Below, one piece after another: positions 46,412-55,041 of a stretch of DNA of 64,000 nt (the stretch's first letter is position 1; every line of letters begins with the position of its first letter). The notes under the pieces were generated by a model. It did not search any database. It was given only the letters and a program-made list of their open reading frames with translations, and was not told the DNA's origin. Origin of the DNA: Pseudorhizobium tarimense (GTDB lineage: Bacteria; Pseudomonadota; Alphaproteobacteria; Rhizobiales; Rhizobiaceae); NCBI RefSeq assembly GCF_022968135.1, contig NZ_JALJRA010000008.1:177586-241585 (forward strand), in the 5' to 3' direction. The translations under genes and the position numbers were made by a program.

Positions 46412-47329
46412 TCATACCCATCCATCATCCCACTTCGGCTGGCCTTTGAAAGCGGCGGCCAGAAAGTCGACGAGGACCCGCACCTTCAACGCGAGGTGAC
46501 GGCCGGGCGGATAGACAGCATAGAGGCCCCGCGGCTCATCCTCGTACTCGGCCAGAACAGATCTGAGTTTGCCTGCCCTCAGACTATCGCCCGCAACAAA
46601 ACTCGGTACACGGGCTATGCCCAGTCCCGCCTCGGCGGCCGCAAGGCAGGCTCCGGCGTTGGAGAAATGAAGCCGGCCTTTGACCTCAGTGGCGATCGCC
46701 TGTTCCCTGTCGACGGTTCTGAACCGCCATGATGTTGGATCACGGAAATTGGAATCGACGATACAACGATGTTCAACGAGATCGCTCGGATGGACGGGTA
46801 GCTTTTGAGCATCGAGATAGGAGGGCGCGGCAACGAGGACGATCCGTATCGCTCCCAGCTTCTTCGCCATGAGGCTACTGTCGGCGGGCTGGCCTATCCG
46901 GATTGCAGCGTCATAGCCTTCGTCCACGAGACTGACGAGGCGGTCGGAAAAGCTGACGTCGAGTTGAATATCAGGAAAGGCCGTGGCGAACGAGATCAGG
47001 ACCGGCGCCAACTGCACGGTGCCGAAGGTAACCGGCGCCGTTATCCGAAGCCTGCCCGTCGGCGCTCCGGATGCACTGCGGACCGACGCGTCGAGCAGAT
47101 CAAATTCCTCGATGATGGCCTTTATGCGCTCGTAGTAGGCACGCCCGACCTCCGTCAGGGCCAATGCCCGAGTGGTCCGCGTGAGAAGCTGGACGCCGAG
47201 TTCCTTTTCTAGCCGGGAGACCAGTTTCGATGCTTGGCCCGTGCTGGTTCCGAGACGAGCTGCCGCTGCTGCGAAGCTTCCTGTTTCGATCACTGCGGCG
47301 AACATGCGGTCGCATTCGAGGCGGTCCAA
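46412..47329 (-). CDS. LysR-type transcriptional regulator (AaeR/quinone group)
   Basis: 305 residues. The wHTH is in MFAAVIETGSFAAAAARLGT and STGQASKLVSRLEKELGVQL, followed by an effector domain (GRLRITAPVTFGTVQLAPVL, YDAAIRIGQPADSSLM, LGIARVPSFVAGDSLRAGKL). It is on the same strand, 107 bases upstream of the DoxX gene, so it may regulate the cluster in cis although LysR genes are more often divergent. The effector is unknown; a quinone or aromatic is likely. Confidence 0.85.
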   Translation of the reverse strand: MDRLECDRMFAAVIETGSFAAAAARLGTSTGQASKLVSRLEKELGVQLLTRTTRALALTEVGRAYYERIKAIIEEFDLLDASVRSASGAPTGRLRITAPVTFGTVQLAPVLISFATAFPDIQLDVSFSDRLVSLVDEGYDAAIRIGQPADSSLMAKKLGAIRIVLVAAPSYLDAQKLPVHPSDLVEHRCIVDSNFRDPTSWRFRTVDREQAIATEVKGRLHFSNAGACLAAAEAGLGIARVPSFVAGDSLRAGKLRSVLAEYEDEPRGLYAVYPPGRHLALKVRVLVDFLAAAFKGQPKWDDGWV

Positions 47330-47406
47330 GTCATTCGTTCCTTGCTTTGGATGTGCGTCAGTCTGCGGCTAGTGTAGCTTGATCGGTGAGCGTCGGCGAG
47401 CGAGCC

Positions 47407-48384
47407 TCAGGTCACCAGGATGACGATCTTGCCTCCCGCAGCGTTCGATTCCATGCAGCGATGAGCTTCAACGATCTCGTCGATCTGGAAGGTAGGACCG
47501 AGCGCGATGGTGAGCTTTCCAGATGAGATGTCGTCGACGATGCTCTGAAAGGGCATCTTCATGAAGTCTTCCGGCTCGCCGCTATAGGCGGTCAACCCCA
47601 CGCGGTTCGGAATGTCGTCCATCGGCGCGAAATGTTCCAGCGACCATTGGCTCCCGACGATGCCGACCATCGAAACAAGCCCTCCGCGAGCTGCGCATTT
47701 CAAGGAGTCCCGAAGCGTCGAGGTGCCGATCAGTTCGAGCACCTTGTCGTAGCGTGCCGGTCCGTCAGACAGTGCTCCGTCGTCGATACGCGTCTCCCGC
47801 GCGCCCAGCTCCTGCAGCATTGCAAGCCGCTTCTCGCTGCGGGACGTGGCGGTGACATGAGCGCCGTGACGTCTGGCCAAGGCGATGGCTGCCATTCCGA
47901 CCGACGTGGTCCCGCCTCGGACGAGCAGCCGGTCGTGGGGTTTCAGATCGAGCGAAGAGAATAGAGCGCCCCAGGCCGTCTGCATCATCTCCGGCAGGGC
48001 ACCCAGGACGTTCCATGGGAGGGCCGTCTCAACCTTCCGAACCTGACCGGCGGGGACACAGGTGAACTCGGCATATCCCCCGTCGAACTGCCTGCCCATG
48101 CCGCCCATCACCGTTGCTACGGTATCTCCCTTTCGAAACTCTCCACCCGGCGCATCGTCGACCACACCCACGGCCTCGATGCCGAGCACGCGTGGAAAGG
48201 TGACGCTGGGCGAATGTCCCTGCCGCGTGAACAGCTCGGATCTGTTAAGGCCGAACGCCTTCACCGCGATCCGCACCCAACCTGCCCGAGGAACAGGAAC
48301 TGGCCACTGCTCCACCCTGAGGACCTCCGGCCCTCCGGGTTCCCGGATCACGACCGCCGTCATCGTCTGCGTCGACATCGCCAT
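47407..48384 (-). CDS. MDR-superfamily zinc-free quinone oxidoreductase-like alcohol dehydrogenase
   Basis: 325 residues. The GroES-like N-terminus is MTAVVIREPGGPEVLRVEQW. The NADPH motif is LLVRGGTTSVGMAAIALARR (about 147-166). LGARETRIDD and the C-terminal NAAGGKIVILVT are also family-like. No structural zinc Cys set is seen, as in quinone oxidoreductase/enoyl reductase types. It reduces quinones or enones with NADPH; the exact substrate is not readable. It follows the monooxygenase-like gene by 23 bases. Confidence 0.85.
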   Translation of the reverse strand: MAMSTQTMTAVVIREPGGPEVLRVEQWPVPVPRAGWVRIAVKAFGLNRSELFTRQGHSPSVTFPRVLGIEAVGVVDDAPGGEFRKGDTVATVMGGMGRQFDGGYAEFTCVPAGQVRKVETALPWNVLGALPEMMQTAWGALFSSLDLKPHDRLLVRGGTTSVGMAAIALARRHGAHVTATSRSEKRLAMLQELGARETRIDDGALSDGPARYDKVLELIGTSTLRDSLKCAARGGLVSMVGIVGSQWSLEHFAPMDDIPNRVGLTAYSGEPEDFMKMPFQSIVDDISSGKLTIALGPTFQIDEIVEAHRCMESNAAGGKIVILVT

Positions 48385-48407
48385 TCCTCAGTTTCGGCTC
48401 GATAGCC

Positions 48408-48941
48408 TCAGCGTTTGACCCACGATCCGAGCCACCGTAGGAGGCGGGGCATCACGATCCAGTACATGGCCAGCACGATCAGGGCGGTGACGATCATCAT
48501 TCTTGGAATGTATGGCAGATCGGTGAGAAGCGGAAACAGGAATGCGACGGCAAGAGAGGCCAAAGGAAATATGCCCATCCAGGTGAGGACGGCCATACGC
48601 CATCTGGCTGGCTGCTTCTCCCCTTCCAGGCCCGTTGCCGAAAACCACAGGTCGGATGTGTTGAAAACCCTGTATTCCGGGTCCTTGTCTGCCACCTCTT
48701 TCAGACGGTCGTGCCACTCCGCAGACTCTTTCGAGTGCCGCCAGGTATCCAGAGCGGCCTGTGTGGTGAAGCACTGAACGATGTGGAACTCTTCGCCATC
48801 TACCCGCGGCGGTATCACGGTCGAGAACAGATAGCCGGGCGTTCTGGAGCAGTCGGCAAGCATGTCCCGCACGAGCTGCTCGTACTGACGCTCCTGACCG
48901 GGATTGGCGCGGCGGTGGACGATGCGTGTAACTTGAACCAT
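48408..48941 (-). CDS. Antibiotic-biosynthesis-monooxygenase-like protein with membrane tail
   Basis: 177 residues. The N-terminal ABM domain (MVQVTRIVHRRANPGQERQY; GYLFSTVIPPRVDGEEFHIV; CFTTQAALDTWRHSKESAEW) is followed by two C-terminal membrane helices (MAVLTWMGIFPLASLAVAFL; MMIVTALIVLAMYWIVMPRL). A longer upstream frame is a shadow of the glucose dehydrogenase gene. The ABM fold acts on quinones, aromatic compounds or heme. Here the membrane tail suggests action on a lipid quinone; this is inference. Confidence 0.8.
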   Translation of the reverse strand: MVQVTRIVHRRANPGQERQYEQLVRDMLADCSRTPGYLFSTVIPPRVDGEEFHIVQCFTTQAALDTWRHSKESAEWHDRLKEVADKDPEYRVFNTSDLWFSATGLEGEKQPARWRMAVLTWMGIFPLASLAVAFLFPLLTDLPYIPRMMIVTALIVLAMYWIVMPRLLRWLGSWVKR

Positions 48942-49006
48942 TTGAAACCTGCTTTCGATAAAGGAAATGCCGCAGGACGTAGATGACGTCCTGCGGCGGC
49001 TTTCAT

Positions 49007-51403
49007 TTATTGCTTCTTCGGCAGAGCGAAGGCGATGATGTAGTCGCCGTAGTCCGGAGCCGCCCGCGAGCCGTGCGCCGTGACGACGACGTATTGGCGG
49101 CCGTCCTCCGGCGAGGTGAACACGAGAGGCGTGGAACCGGCGCCTACCGGGAGCGGGCTTTTCCAAACCTCTTCGCCGGTCAGCACATCGATCGCCCTCA
49201 GATAGTAGTCCGAGGTGGCGGAGAAGAAGACCAGACCCGACGCTGTAGGAACAGCGCCGCCGAGCGTCGGCATTCCCAACTCGATCGGCATGTGCGTCTT
49301 GATACCGAGCGGGCCGAACTGCTCCGGCGTGCCAAGAGAGCGGTGCCACAGCATCTTCTGCGTTTTCATGTCGATCGCGGCCATGGTGCCGAAGGGCGGC
49401 GTCGTACAGGGAACGCCCAGGAAGGATTCCACCATGCCCCGCTCCGCTCCGTAAGGCGTCTCGCTCATGGGAACGACGCCACCGGTGCTGTGCGAGCCCT
49501 TGCCACTCTCCTTCGTCCGCCGGATTTCGTCTTCGCGGGACAGGAGACGGCCTTTCATGGCGATCCGCATGTCATTGACGATCATTATGTCATGACGCTT
49601 GTCGATGGCCTGTCCACCCCAGTTGGTGGTGCCGTACCAAGACGGATTCTGGAGATACCACTGCAACTGAGGAGGCGTATAATCTCCGACATAGTACAGG
49701 CTCTTGAATTGGATGCGGCAGTAGAGCTGGTCGAGCGGCGTGATCCCCCACATCGTCGCCTCTGTAAGAACCGCATCTCGCATGGACGGCATGCCAACCG
49801 AGTATGGCTGGGTCGGTGAAAGCCGCTCGCCGGGGACACCTTCCGTCGGGACCGGTCGCTCCTCGACTGCGGTGATCGGCTTGCCGGTGCGGCGGTCGAG
49901 AACGAAGATCTCTCCGTTCTTCCCCGCCTGGATAAGCGCCGGCGTCCGACCGCCTTTACCGTCCGGCATGTCATAGAGCACCGGCTTGGAAGGCAGGTCG
50001 AAGTCCCAGACGTCGTGATGAACCAGTTGGAACGTCCAGCGCTCCTCGCCCGTCGTTGCATCAACCGCGACTACGGAAGTGCCGACCCGTTCGGTCGGCT
50101 CCGACCGCTGACCGCCGAACAGGTCGGGCGTTCCGCCACCCGTCGGCAGATAGACCATGTTGAGTTCTGGATCATAAGTCGGAGTGGCCCACATGTTAGG
50201 TGTGCTACGGGTGTAGCTCTCACCCTCGGCCGGTGGGTTCGGCTGACCCGGACGACCGACATCCCATGCCCAGGCAAACTCGCCGGTCACCGCGTTGAAG
50301 GCACGTACGACGCCCGATGGTTCGTCGGCCGACTGGTTGTCCATGACCCAGCCACCGATGATCAGGTTCTCCCCGGCGAGCAAGGGTCCTGACGTCGGGT
50401 TGTAGAAGCCAGGAATGACGGCTCCCATGCCGGTGGCGAGAAACACAGTTCCGTTCTCGCCAAAGGAAGGAACCGGAGACCCGGTCGCAGCATCGAGCGC
50501 GATCAGCCTCATGTCTCCAGTGGTAACGTAGAGCCTACGTTTACCTGGAGCGTCGTCGGCCAGTCCCGGTACTTCGTAGTAAGCGAGTGAGCGGCAACGC
50601 ATCCAGCCCGCGGTGTCGCCGGGGTTGACGCCCGGATCAAAGTGCCAGAGCTGCTCGCCGGTATCGCCGCGCACCGCGAATACCTGGTTGGTAGCCGTAC
50701 ATGGATAGAGCGTGTTGCCGATCTGAAGCGGGGTGTTCTGGTTCTCGCGACCGTTGCCGCCGGGATCACCGGTGTGGAAGGTCCAGGCAACTTCAAGCTG
50801 GCTGACATTCTCAAGGGTGATCTGCGTATCCGGCGCGAACTGCTCGCCGGTCGTGGTGCGGCCAAAGCCGACCCAGTTGGCCGGCTCGCTCGCTGGATCG
50901 TAGTCTGCCACGACTTCAGGCTTGTAGCTCGGCTTGACCAGCCAAATCGGTCCAAAGGCGCTGATGAACGCAAGCAGGACCCCGACGGCGAGGATGCCGG
51001 CCGTCCCGTAGGATATTGGGCGGACATGCCTGACCTTTTCCGCGCCGCTCAGCTTCGGCATGCAAAGCGCGATCAGAAGTCCCAGAACCGCGAACAGTCC
51101 GAGGCGCGCGGCTAGCGGCCAGAAGTGAAAGCCTACTTCCCAGAGACCCCAGGCAAGGGTCCCGAGGAAGAACGCGAAGTAGACGTAGCCGGCGCGGATG
51201 TCCGCCCGAAAGAGCAGAATCGCGGTTGCGAGAAGTGCTGCTCCGGCCGGAAGGTAGTAGAACGACCCGTCAAGCGACAGAAGCTGAATTCCACCATAGA
51301 CGAAGTAACCGCCCACGATGGCGGAGAGGACGCCGACGAGGAAGGCGTATACGCGCGGCCCTGCCCCCACGGGGGCTCCGCTCGTTCTGAGATTTGTTGA
51401 CAT
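49007..51403 (-). CDS. gcd: Membrane-bound PQQ glucose dehydrogenase
   Basis: 798 residues. Five N-terminal membrane helices (residues about 15-150) anchor an eight-bladed PQQ beta-propeller with W-motif repeats (WMRCRSLAYYEVPG; FAWAWDVGRPGQPNPPAEGE; ERWTFQLVHHDVWDFDLPSK; GSHSTGGVVPMSETPYGAER; MLWHRSLGTPEQFG). It oxidises glucose to gluconolactone in the periplasm and passes electrons to ubiquinone. No pqq genes are present in the window, so cofactor must be made elsewhere or taken up. It lies in a long minus-strand run of stress-type genes. Confidence 0.93.
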   Translation of the reverse strand: MSTNLRTSGAPVGAGPRVYAFLVGVLSAIVGGYFVYGGIQLLSLDGSFYYLPAGAALLATAILLFRADIRAGYVYFAFFLGTLAWGLWEVGFHFWPLAARLGLFAVLGLLIALCMPKLSGAEKVRHVRPISYGTAGILAVGVLLAFISAFGPIWLVKPSYKPEVVADYDPASEPANWVGFGRTTTGEQFAPDTQITLENVSQLEVAWTFHTGDPGGNGRENQNTPLQIGNTLYPCTATNQVFAVRGDTGEQLWHFDPGVNPGDTAGWMRCRSLAYYEVPGLADDAPGKRRLYVTTGDMRLIALDAATGSPVPSFGENGTVFLATGMGAVIPGFYNPTSGPLLAGENLIIGGWVMDNQSADEPSGVVRAFNAVTGEFAWAWDVGRPGQPNPPAEGESYTRSTPNMWATPTYDPELNMVYLPTGGGTPDLFGGQRSEPTERVGTSVVAVDATTGEERWTFQLVHHDVWDFDLPSKPVLYDMPDGKGGRTPALIQAGKNGEIFVLDRRTGKPITAVEERPVPTEGVPGERLSPTQPYSVGMPSMRDAVLTEATMWGITPLDQLYCRIQFKSLYYVGDYTPPQLQWYLQNPSWYGTTNWGGQAIDKRHDIMIVNDMRIAMKGRLLSREDEIRRTKESGKGSHSTGGVVPMSETPYGAERGMVESFLGVPCTTPPFGTMAAIDMKTQKMLWHRSLGTPEQFGPLGIKTHMPIELGMPTLGGAVPTASGLVFFSATSDYYLRAIDVLTGEEVWKSPLPVGAGSTPLVFTSPEDGRQYVVVTAHGSRAAPDYGDYIIAFALPKKQ

Positions 51404-51570
51404 GATATCTCCTTGGATCGTCCGACTGAGCCGCCCGTTATCGGCTCTCCGGTCCTTCCAAGGCGGGTAGTCGAGACGTACTTGCCCCGTGACAGCGGCT
51501 GCTGTCCGGCAGAAGCGGGAACGCTGCGGGCAGCGACGTGTGTCAGGCCGATGTGCTAGCGCCGAAATGT

Positions 51571-51618
51571 CGCAGGATAAATCGCCCCGGAGGCTACCGA
51601 GTGTATCCTGCGGGGCGA
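51571..51618 (-). promoter_or_regulatory. Interleaved inverted repeats (pseudoknot-like) between ABM and gcd
   Basis: CGCAGGATA (51571-51579) pairs with TATCCTGCG (51604-51612). TCGCCCC (51582-51588) pairs with GGGGCGA (51612-51618). The two stems interleave in the order A B A' B', so they are either mutually exclusive hairpins or an H-type pseudoknot. It lies 15 bases downstream of the ABM stop in the transcribed strand, in a 229-base non-coding gap before gcd. There is no T-run, so it is not a simple terminator. Confidence 0.45.
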
Positions 51619-51632
51619 CAATCGGTTGCTAC

Positions 51633-51992
51633 TTAGTTATGGAGGCCGACGAGCGGCGTCAGATATACGGCCCCGAAGTCATCCAGCTTGTTGCGGATGT
51701 CGAGGGTTGTCTCTCCGTACACATACAGCGCCTTGATCTGAGCCAGCGCCAGGAACCGCTGCGCGTAAGGCGCGAAGGTCTCGTTGATGTGAGGCAGCAC
51801 AGCATCGGCCTGGTAGCGCTCGACGATATGGATTTCGGTCTCATCGGCTGCATTGATGGAGTATTCGTAGATCACGGTGCCGGTCTCCCGGCGCGCGTCC
51901 TCGACGATGTCGTTGATCAAGGATTTGAATTCGCCCAGATGATCGGGCTCCACCGCGAGATGGAAGACACAGGTGATATGATTCATCGACAT
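51633..51992 (-). CDS. Antibiotic biosynthesis monooxygenase family protein
   Basis: 119 residues, a compact ABM ferredoxin-like fold: MSMNHITCVFHLAVEPDHLG, SLINDIVEDARRETGTVIYE, YSINAADETEIHIVERYQAD and VLPHINETFAPYAQRFLALA. The His and Glu pattern is normal for the family. It is co-transcribed with the upstream tautomerase (58-base gap). The role is probably quinone or aromatic modification. Confidence 0.85.
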   Translation of the reverse strand: MSMNHITCVFHLAVEPDHLGEFKSLINDIVEDARRETGTVIYEYSINAADETEIHIVERYQADAVLPHINETFAPYAQRFLALAQIKALYVYGETTLDIRNKLDDFGAVYLTPLVGLHN

Positions 51993-52050
51993 TTCCGTTC
52001 GTCGAGGGAGTGGAAGAGGACCATGGTTCCATGGCCCTCTTGTCCAACGT

Positions 52051-52248
52051 TCAGGCTTTCTCGGCTTCCTCGCCGAAAAGCTTTCCGGCGCCGGCCCAGT
52101 TCGACGGCGCGATGTCTTCGAACAGGACGTAGATGTAGTTCGGATCTGTTCCGGTGTTCTTGACGATGCTCTCGGTGATTTCAGCTGCAACAGCCTTCTT
52201 CGCCTTGGCGTCCTTACCGTCAAACCAGCTTACGCGTACAACAGGCAT
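52051..52248 (-). CDS. 4-oxalocrotonate-tautomerase family protein
   Basis: 65 residues. The start MPVVRVSWFDGKDAKAKKAV leaves the catalytic Pro1 after Met removal. The rest (AAEITESIVKNTGTDPNYIY VLFEDI) matches the 4-OT/DmpI subunit; length is usual for the family (60-70). It could isomerise an unsaturated keto acid or aromatic product. It lies 78 bases after the hydrolase stop. Confidence 0.88.
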   Translation of the reverse strand: MPVVRVSWFDGKDAKAKKAVAAEITESIVKNTGTDPNYIYVLFEDIAPSNWAGAGKLFGEEAEKA

Positions 52249-52326
52249 GCTATTTCTCCTCGTTAGACCGGCGGCGCCGGGAACGTTCGTTGTGGTGGTT
52301 ATGGGGTCGAGGCTGGCCTTTTGGGC

Positions 52327-53325
52327 TCAGCGTTCCAGAAACGACGTGAGGTCGTTCGTGAACTTGATCGGGTTCTTGAACATCAGGAAGTGGTCCCCCT
52401 GCTCGGCCGATGTGTAGCTGTAGAGGGTGGCGTCCGGGATGGTGGATGCAGCCCATCTCTGACTTGGAAGATTTGTGCTCTCCTCGCCCGAGAAGATGGC
52501 AACGGGAACGTCAATCTTGTGCGCAATAACGTCGCGCCAGTCGTTGGTGACGTGGTCGAACAGGACCCGCCTAGTCGCTTCCGGCTCCGTCTTGATGAAC
52601 TCGCTGGCGAAGGCGCCGGAATTCACGAAGTACGGCGAGTCCTTGAGCATCGAGCGTTCAAGCGCCTTCAGATCGGTGACAAGGCTGTTGAGCGGTGCGC
52701 CTGCCGTGTATCCTGCGACCATCCGCTCGGCGCTCGTCGTGGTGCCGCCAGCATCGAGACGCTCCTGCTCCGACCAGTCGGAATGGGAGTAGATCGAGAT
52801 CGGCTCGTCGACGAACACTGCCTTGCGGATTGTCTTCGTGCCGAAGAGGTCAATGTAGCTCCAGATCACGGAAGCGCCCATCGACCATCCGCTGAAGTTC
52901 GCCTCCTCGATCCCGAGGTGATCGACCAATTCCTTGAGGTCGGCTCCGAACCGGGAAATCCGCGATCCGTACTCGACCTTCTCGGATAGACCCTGGTTGC
53001 GGGGATCCAAAACGATCACCCGGTACTTCTGCGCGAGCAGGTACATGACGTTGACGTATTCGGCACCATTCGCGGACCAGCCCGGCACGAAGATCAGGGT
53101 TTCGCCCTCTCCGGCTTCCCAGTAGGACAGCGTAACGCCGTCGCTCGTGTCGAAGGTGTTGATCTGCAGACCCTGGAAGTCCGACAGCTTGCTTGGCATT
53201 CCTTCAATCTTGTTGGGGAACTCAAAGTCCTTGCCCAGCACCTCGAGTGCCGGGGCGGCCAGAACCATCGAGGTGGAAATCGCCAACGACGCCACGGTGA
53301 GCGCAAATCTGGATAAAAATCGCAT
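52327..53325 (-). CDS. Exported alpha/beta hydrolase
   Basis: 332 residues. The signal peptide is MRFLSRFALTVASLAISTSM through VLAAP. The hydrolase domain follows: LIFVPGWSANGAEYVNVMYL, VLDPRNQGLSEKVEYGSRIS, nucleophile Ser in SGWSMGASVIW, and the acid and base in VPVAIFSGEES and QGDHFLMFKN. It is the first gene of the minus-strand run, with a divergent LysR 127 bases upstream. The substrate is unknown; an ester or haloperoxidase-like reaction is possible. Confidence 0.87.
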   Translation of the reverse strand: MRFLSRFALTVASLAISTSMVLAAPALEVLGKDFEFPNKIEGMPSKLSDFQGLQINTFDTSDGVTLSYWEAGEGETLIFVPGWSANGAEYVNVMYLLAQKYRVIVLDPRNQGLSEKVEYGSRISRFGADLKELVDHLGIEEANFSGWSMGASVIWSYIDLFGTKTIRKAVFVDEPISIYSHSDWSEQERLDAGGTTTSAERMVAGYTAGAPLNSLVTDLKALERSMLKDSPYFVNSGAFASEFIKTEPEATRRVLFDHVTNDWRDVIAHKIDVPVAIFSGEESTNLPSQRWAASTIPDATLYSYTSAEQGDHFLMFKNPIKFTNDLTSFLER

Positions 53326-53452
53326 CCCAGCTCCTTGGGCGACCAGGCCTTGCCGACGGCCACCATCTGTTTGATATGCCGTGTTAGATAATGTAGACCT
53401 TGAAGCAGATAAACATCGCGGTGGGATACGTTGCGTAGCCTGAAGGGATACA

Positions 53453-54376
53453 ATGGCACAGCTTGAGCAACTGGATGGGGTGATCGCGTTCGTTGAAGCC
53501 GTAAGCCTCTCAAGCTTCACGGCGGCGGCAGAAAAGCTCGGGATCACCAAGTCGGCCGTCGGGAAAAGCGTCGCGCGGCTGGAGGCTCGTCTCGGCGTCA
53601 AGCTCCTCCATCGCACAACCCGGCGTCTCACTCTGACGCCGGACGGCGAGGCCTACTATGCAAGCTGCAGACACGCCCTCGAGGAGATTGGGGCAGCGGA
53701 ATCTGCCCTGGCGGCCACAAGTCAGGCGCTTACGGGCCGATTGCGGATCGATGCACCAGTTGCCTGGGGACGGCAGTTCCTCCTACCCATCCTGACAGGG
53801 ATCGCCAAAAAGCATCCGGGTCTCACATTGTCCTTGTCGCTAGCGGACCGCATTATCGATCCGGTGGAGGAAGGTGTGGATCTCGCGATCCGCTTCGGAG
53901 AAAGCAAGGACACCAGCAACCTCGTCATGCGCAAGCTGACCGAGCAACGGACCTGCATCTTCGCTTCACCGGACTATTTGGCCGTAAGGGGGCACCCCAC
54001 GACGATCGAGGATCTCCAGCATCACGACGGCATCGTAGGTTTCCGAAGGGATATTCCGGCGACCTGGCGGGTGACGGCGCCGAACGGAACGGTGGAGCGC
54101 ATCCTCCCGCGCGTCACCCACGAGATCGGGGATGGTGCCGCCATCGTCGACGCGGCCGTCGCAGGGCTTGGCGTGGCTCAGATGCCGATATCGATCGTGG
54201 CGGATCACATCGCAAACGGACGGCTGGTTCCGCTGCTGGAGGATGCAACGGACGTCAACGTCGGCATCTACGCGGTGTGGCCGGCCAGCCGGCATCTGCT
54301 GCCTAGAGTACGGCATGTCGTCGAGGTGCTGGTCGAGGAAGGCAAACGAGGTGGCCTAGGCGCGCCAGGTAAATGA
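53453..54376 (+). CDS. LysR-type transcriptional regulator, divergent to the hydrolase operon
   Basis: 307 residues. The wHTH is in VIAFVEAVSLSSFTAAAEKL and GITKSAVGKSVARLEARLGV, followed by the effector domain (GRLRIDAPVAWGRQFLLPIL; VDLAIRFGESKDTSNLVMRK; GLGVAQMPISIVADHIANGR). It shares a 127-base intergenic region with the exported hydrolase, so it is the probable direct regulator of that operon. The start is the ATG at 53453. Confidence 0.88.
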   Translation: MAQLEQLDGVIAFVEAVSLSSFTAAAEKLGITKSAVGKSVARLEARLGVKLLHRTTRRLTLTPDGEAYYASCRHALEEIGAAESALAATSQALTGRLRIDAPVAWGRQFLLPILTGIAKKHPGLTLSLSLADRIIDPVEEGVDLAIRFGESKDTSNLVMRKLTEQRTCIFASPDYLAVRGHPTTIEDLQHHDGIVGFRRDIPATWRVTAPNGTVERILPRVTHEIGDGAAIVDAAVAGLGVAQMPISIVADHIANGRLVPLLEDATDVNVGIYAVWPASRHLLPRVRHVVEVLVEEGKRGGLGAPGK

Positions 54377-54574
54377 CCGCCCTTCTTAAGAGGCTGCAAA
54401 CCCTAACTTCTTGTTGAGCCCGTCATCGGCGGCATAAGCGTCCGTCACCGTTGCTGTTTCGTTAAGGCTGGCCAACCCGTCGAATCCTATGGGTTCCGCT
54501 AGGATTTTACCGATCCGCTTACCGGTGCCGAAAGATCCGATACCCTATGAAGCGTCCCAGAAGGGGACACTCTC

Positions 54575-54979
54575 ATGGCGACGGACATCGACATCAAGGC
54601 ACAGGCGCTCTCGTCCGCCCGGACACGAATCCTTGCTCTCCAGGAGCAGATGACCGAGCGCGTCCTGGCAATGGCGGCGGAAGTCGAAAAGCTGATGGAC
54701 GTCGTCTCCGCGACGGAGGCGAAGGCTTTCCTCAAGGCGCGATGCAACCTGCCCGCCGTCGAACTGTCGACCTATGTGGGATTCGAGAAGGCCCTGAAGG
54801 GAGCGGAAGAAGTCCTGCGAACCGGGCGAGTATCCTTCCCGGTCGTGAAGGCGCTCGTCGCGGCGGACGCTGACACGCGTGAGGACGTTCTCGCTCGGAT
54901 CGCGGCGGGGGCGCAGATCGATACGCGGGAAAAGCAAGCCCTTGCTTCGCCGGTTCCGCTGTCGCCCCTCAGTTTGTGA
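54575..54979 (+). CDS. Hypothetical helical protein at the edge of the defence island
   Basis: 134 residues: MATDIDIKAQALSSARTRIL, QEQMTERVLAMAAEVEKLMD, CNLPAVELSTYVGFEKALKG and VVKALVAADADTREDVLARI. It is rich in charged helices. I do not recognise a family; relatives seem to be plasmid- or island-borne and sometimes longer, so this may be an N-terminal domain alone. GGGGACACTCTC precedes the ATG. It is the first gene after the LysR, where content turns to mobile/defence genes. Confidence 0.55.
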   Translation: MATDIDIKAQALSSARTRILALQEQMTERVLAMAAEVEKLMDVVSATEAKAFLKARCNLPAVELSTYVGFEKALKGAEEVLRTGRVSFPVVKALVAADADTREDVLARIAAGAQIDTREKQALASPVPLSPLSL

Positions 54980-55041
54980 GGGCGACGGACGGCTCCAGAC
55001 GAAGCAGGGAATTGATGCCGGTTGGCGGAGCGACGTCTAAG

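Noticed and set aside
48942..49349. Upstream extension of the ABM protein at 48408
   Set aside because: It lies inside gcd in a different frame and has no family content.
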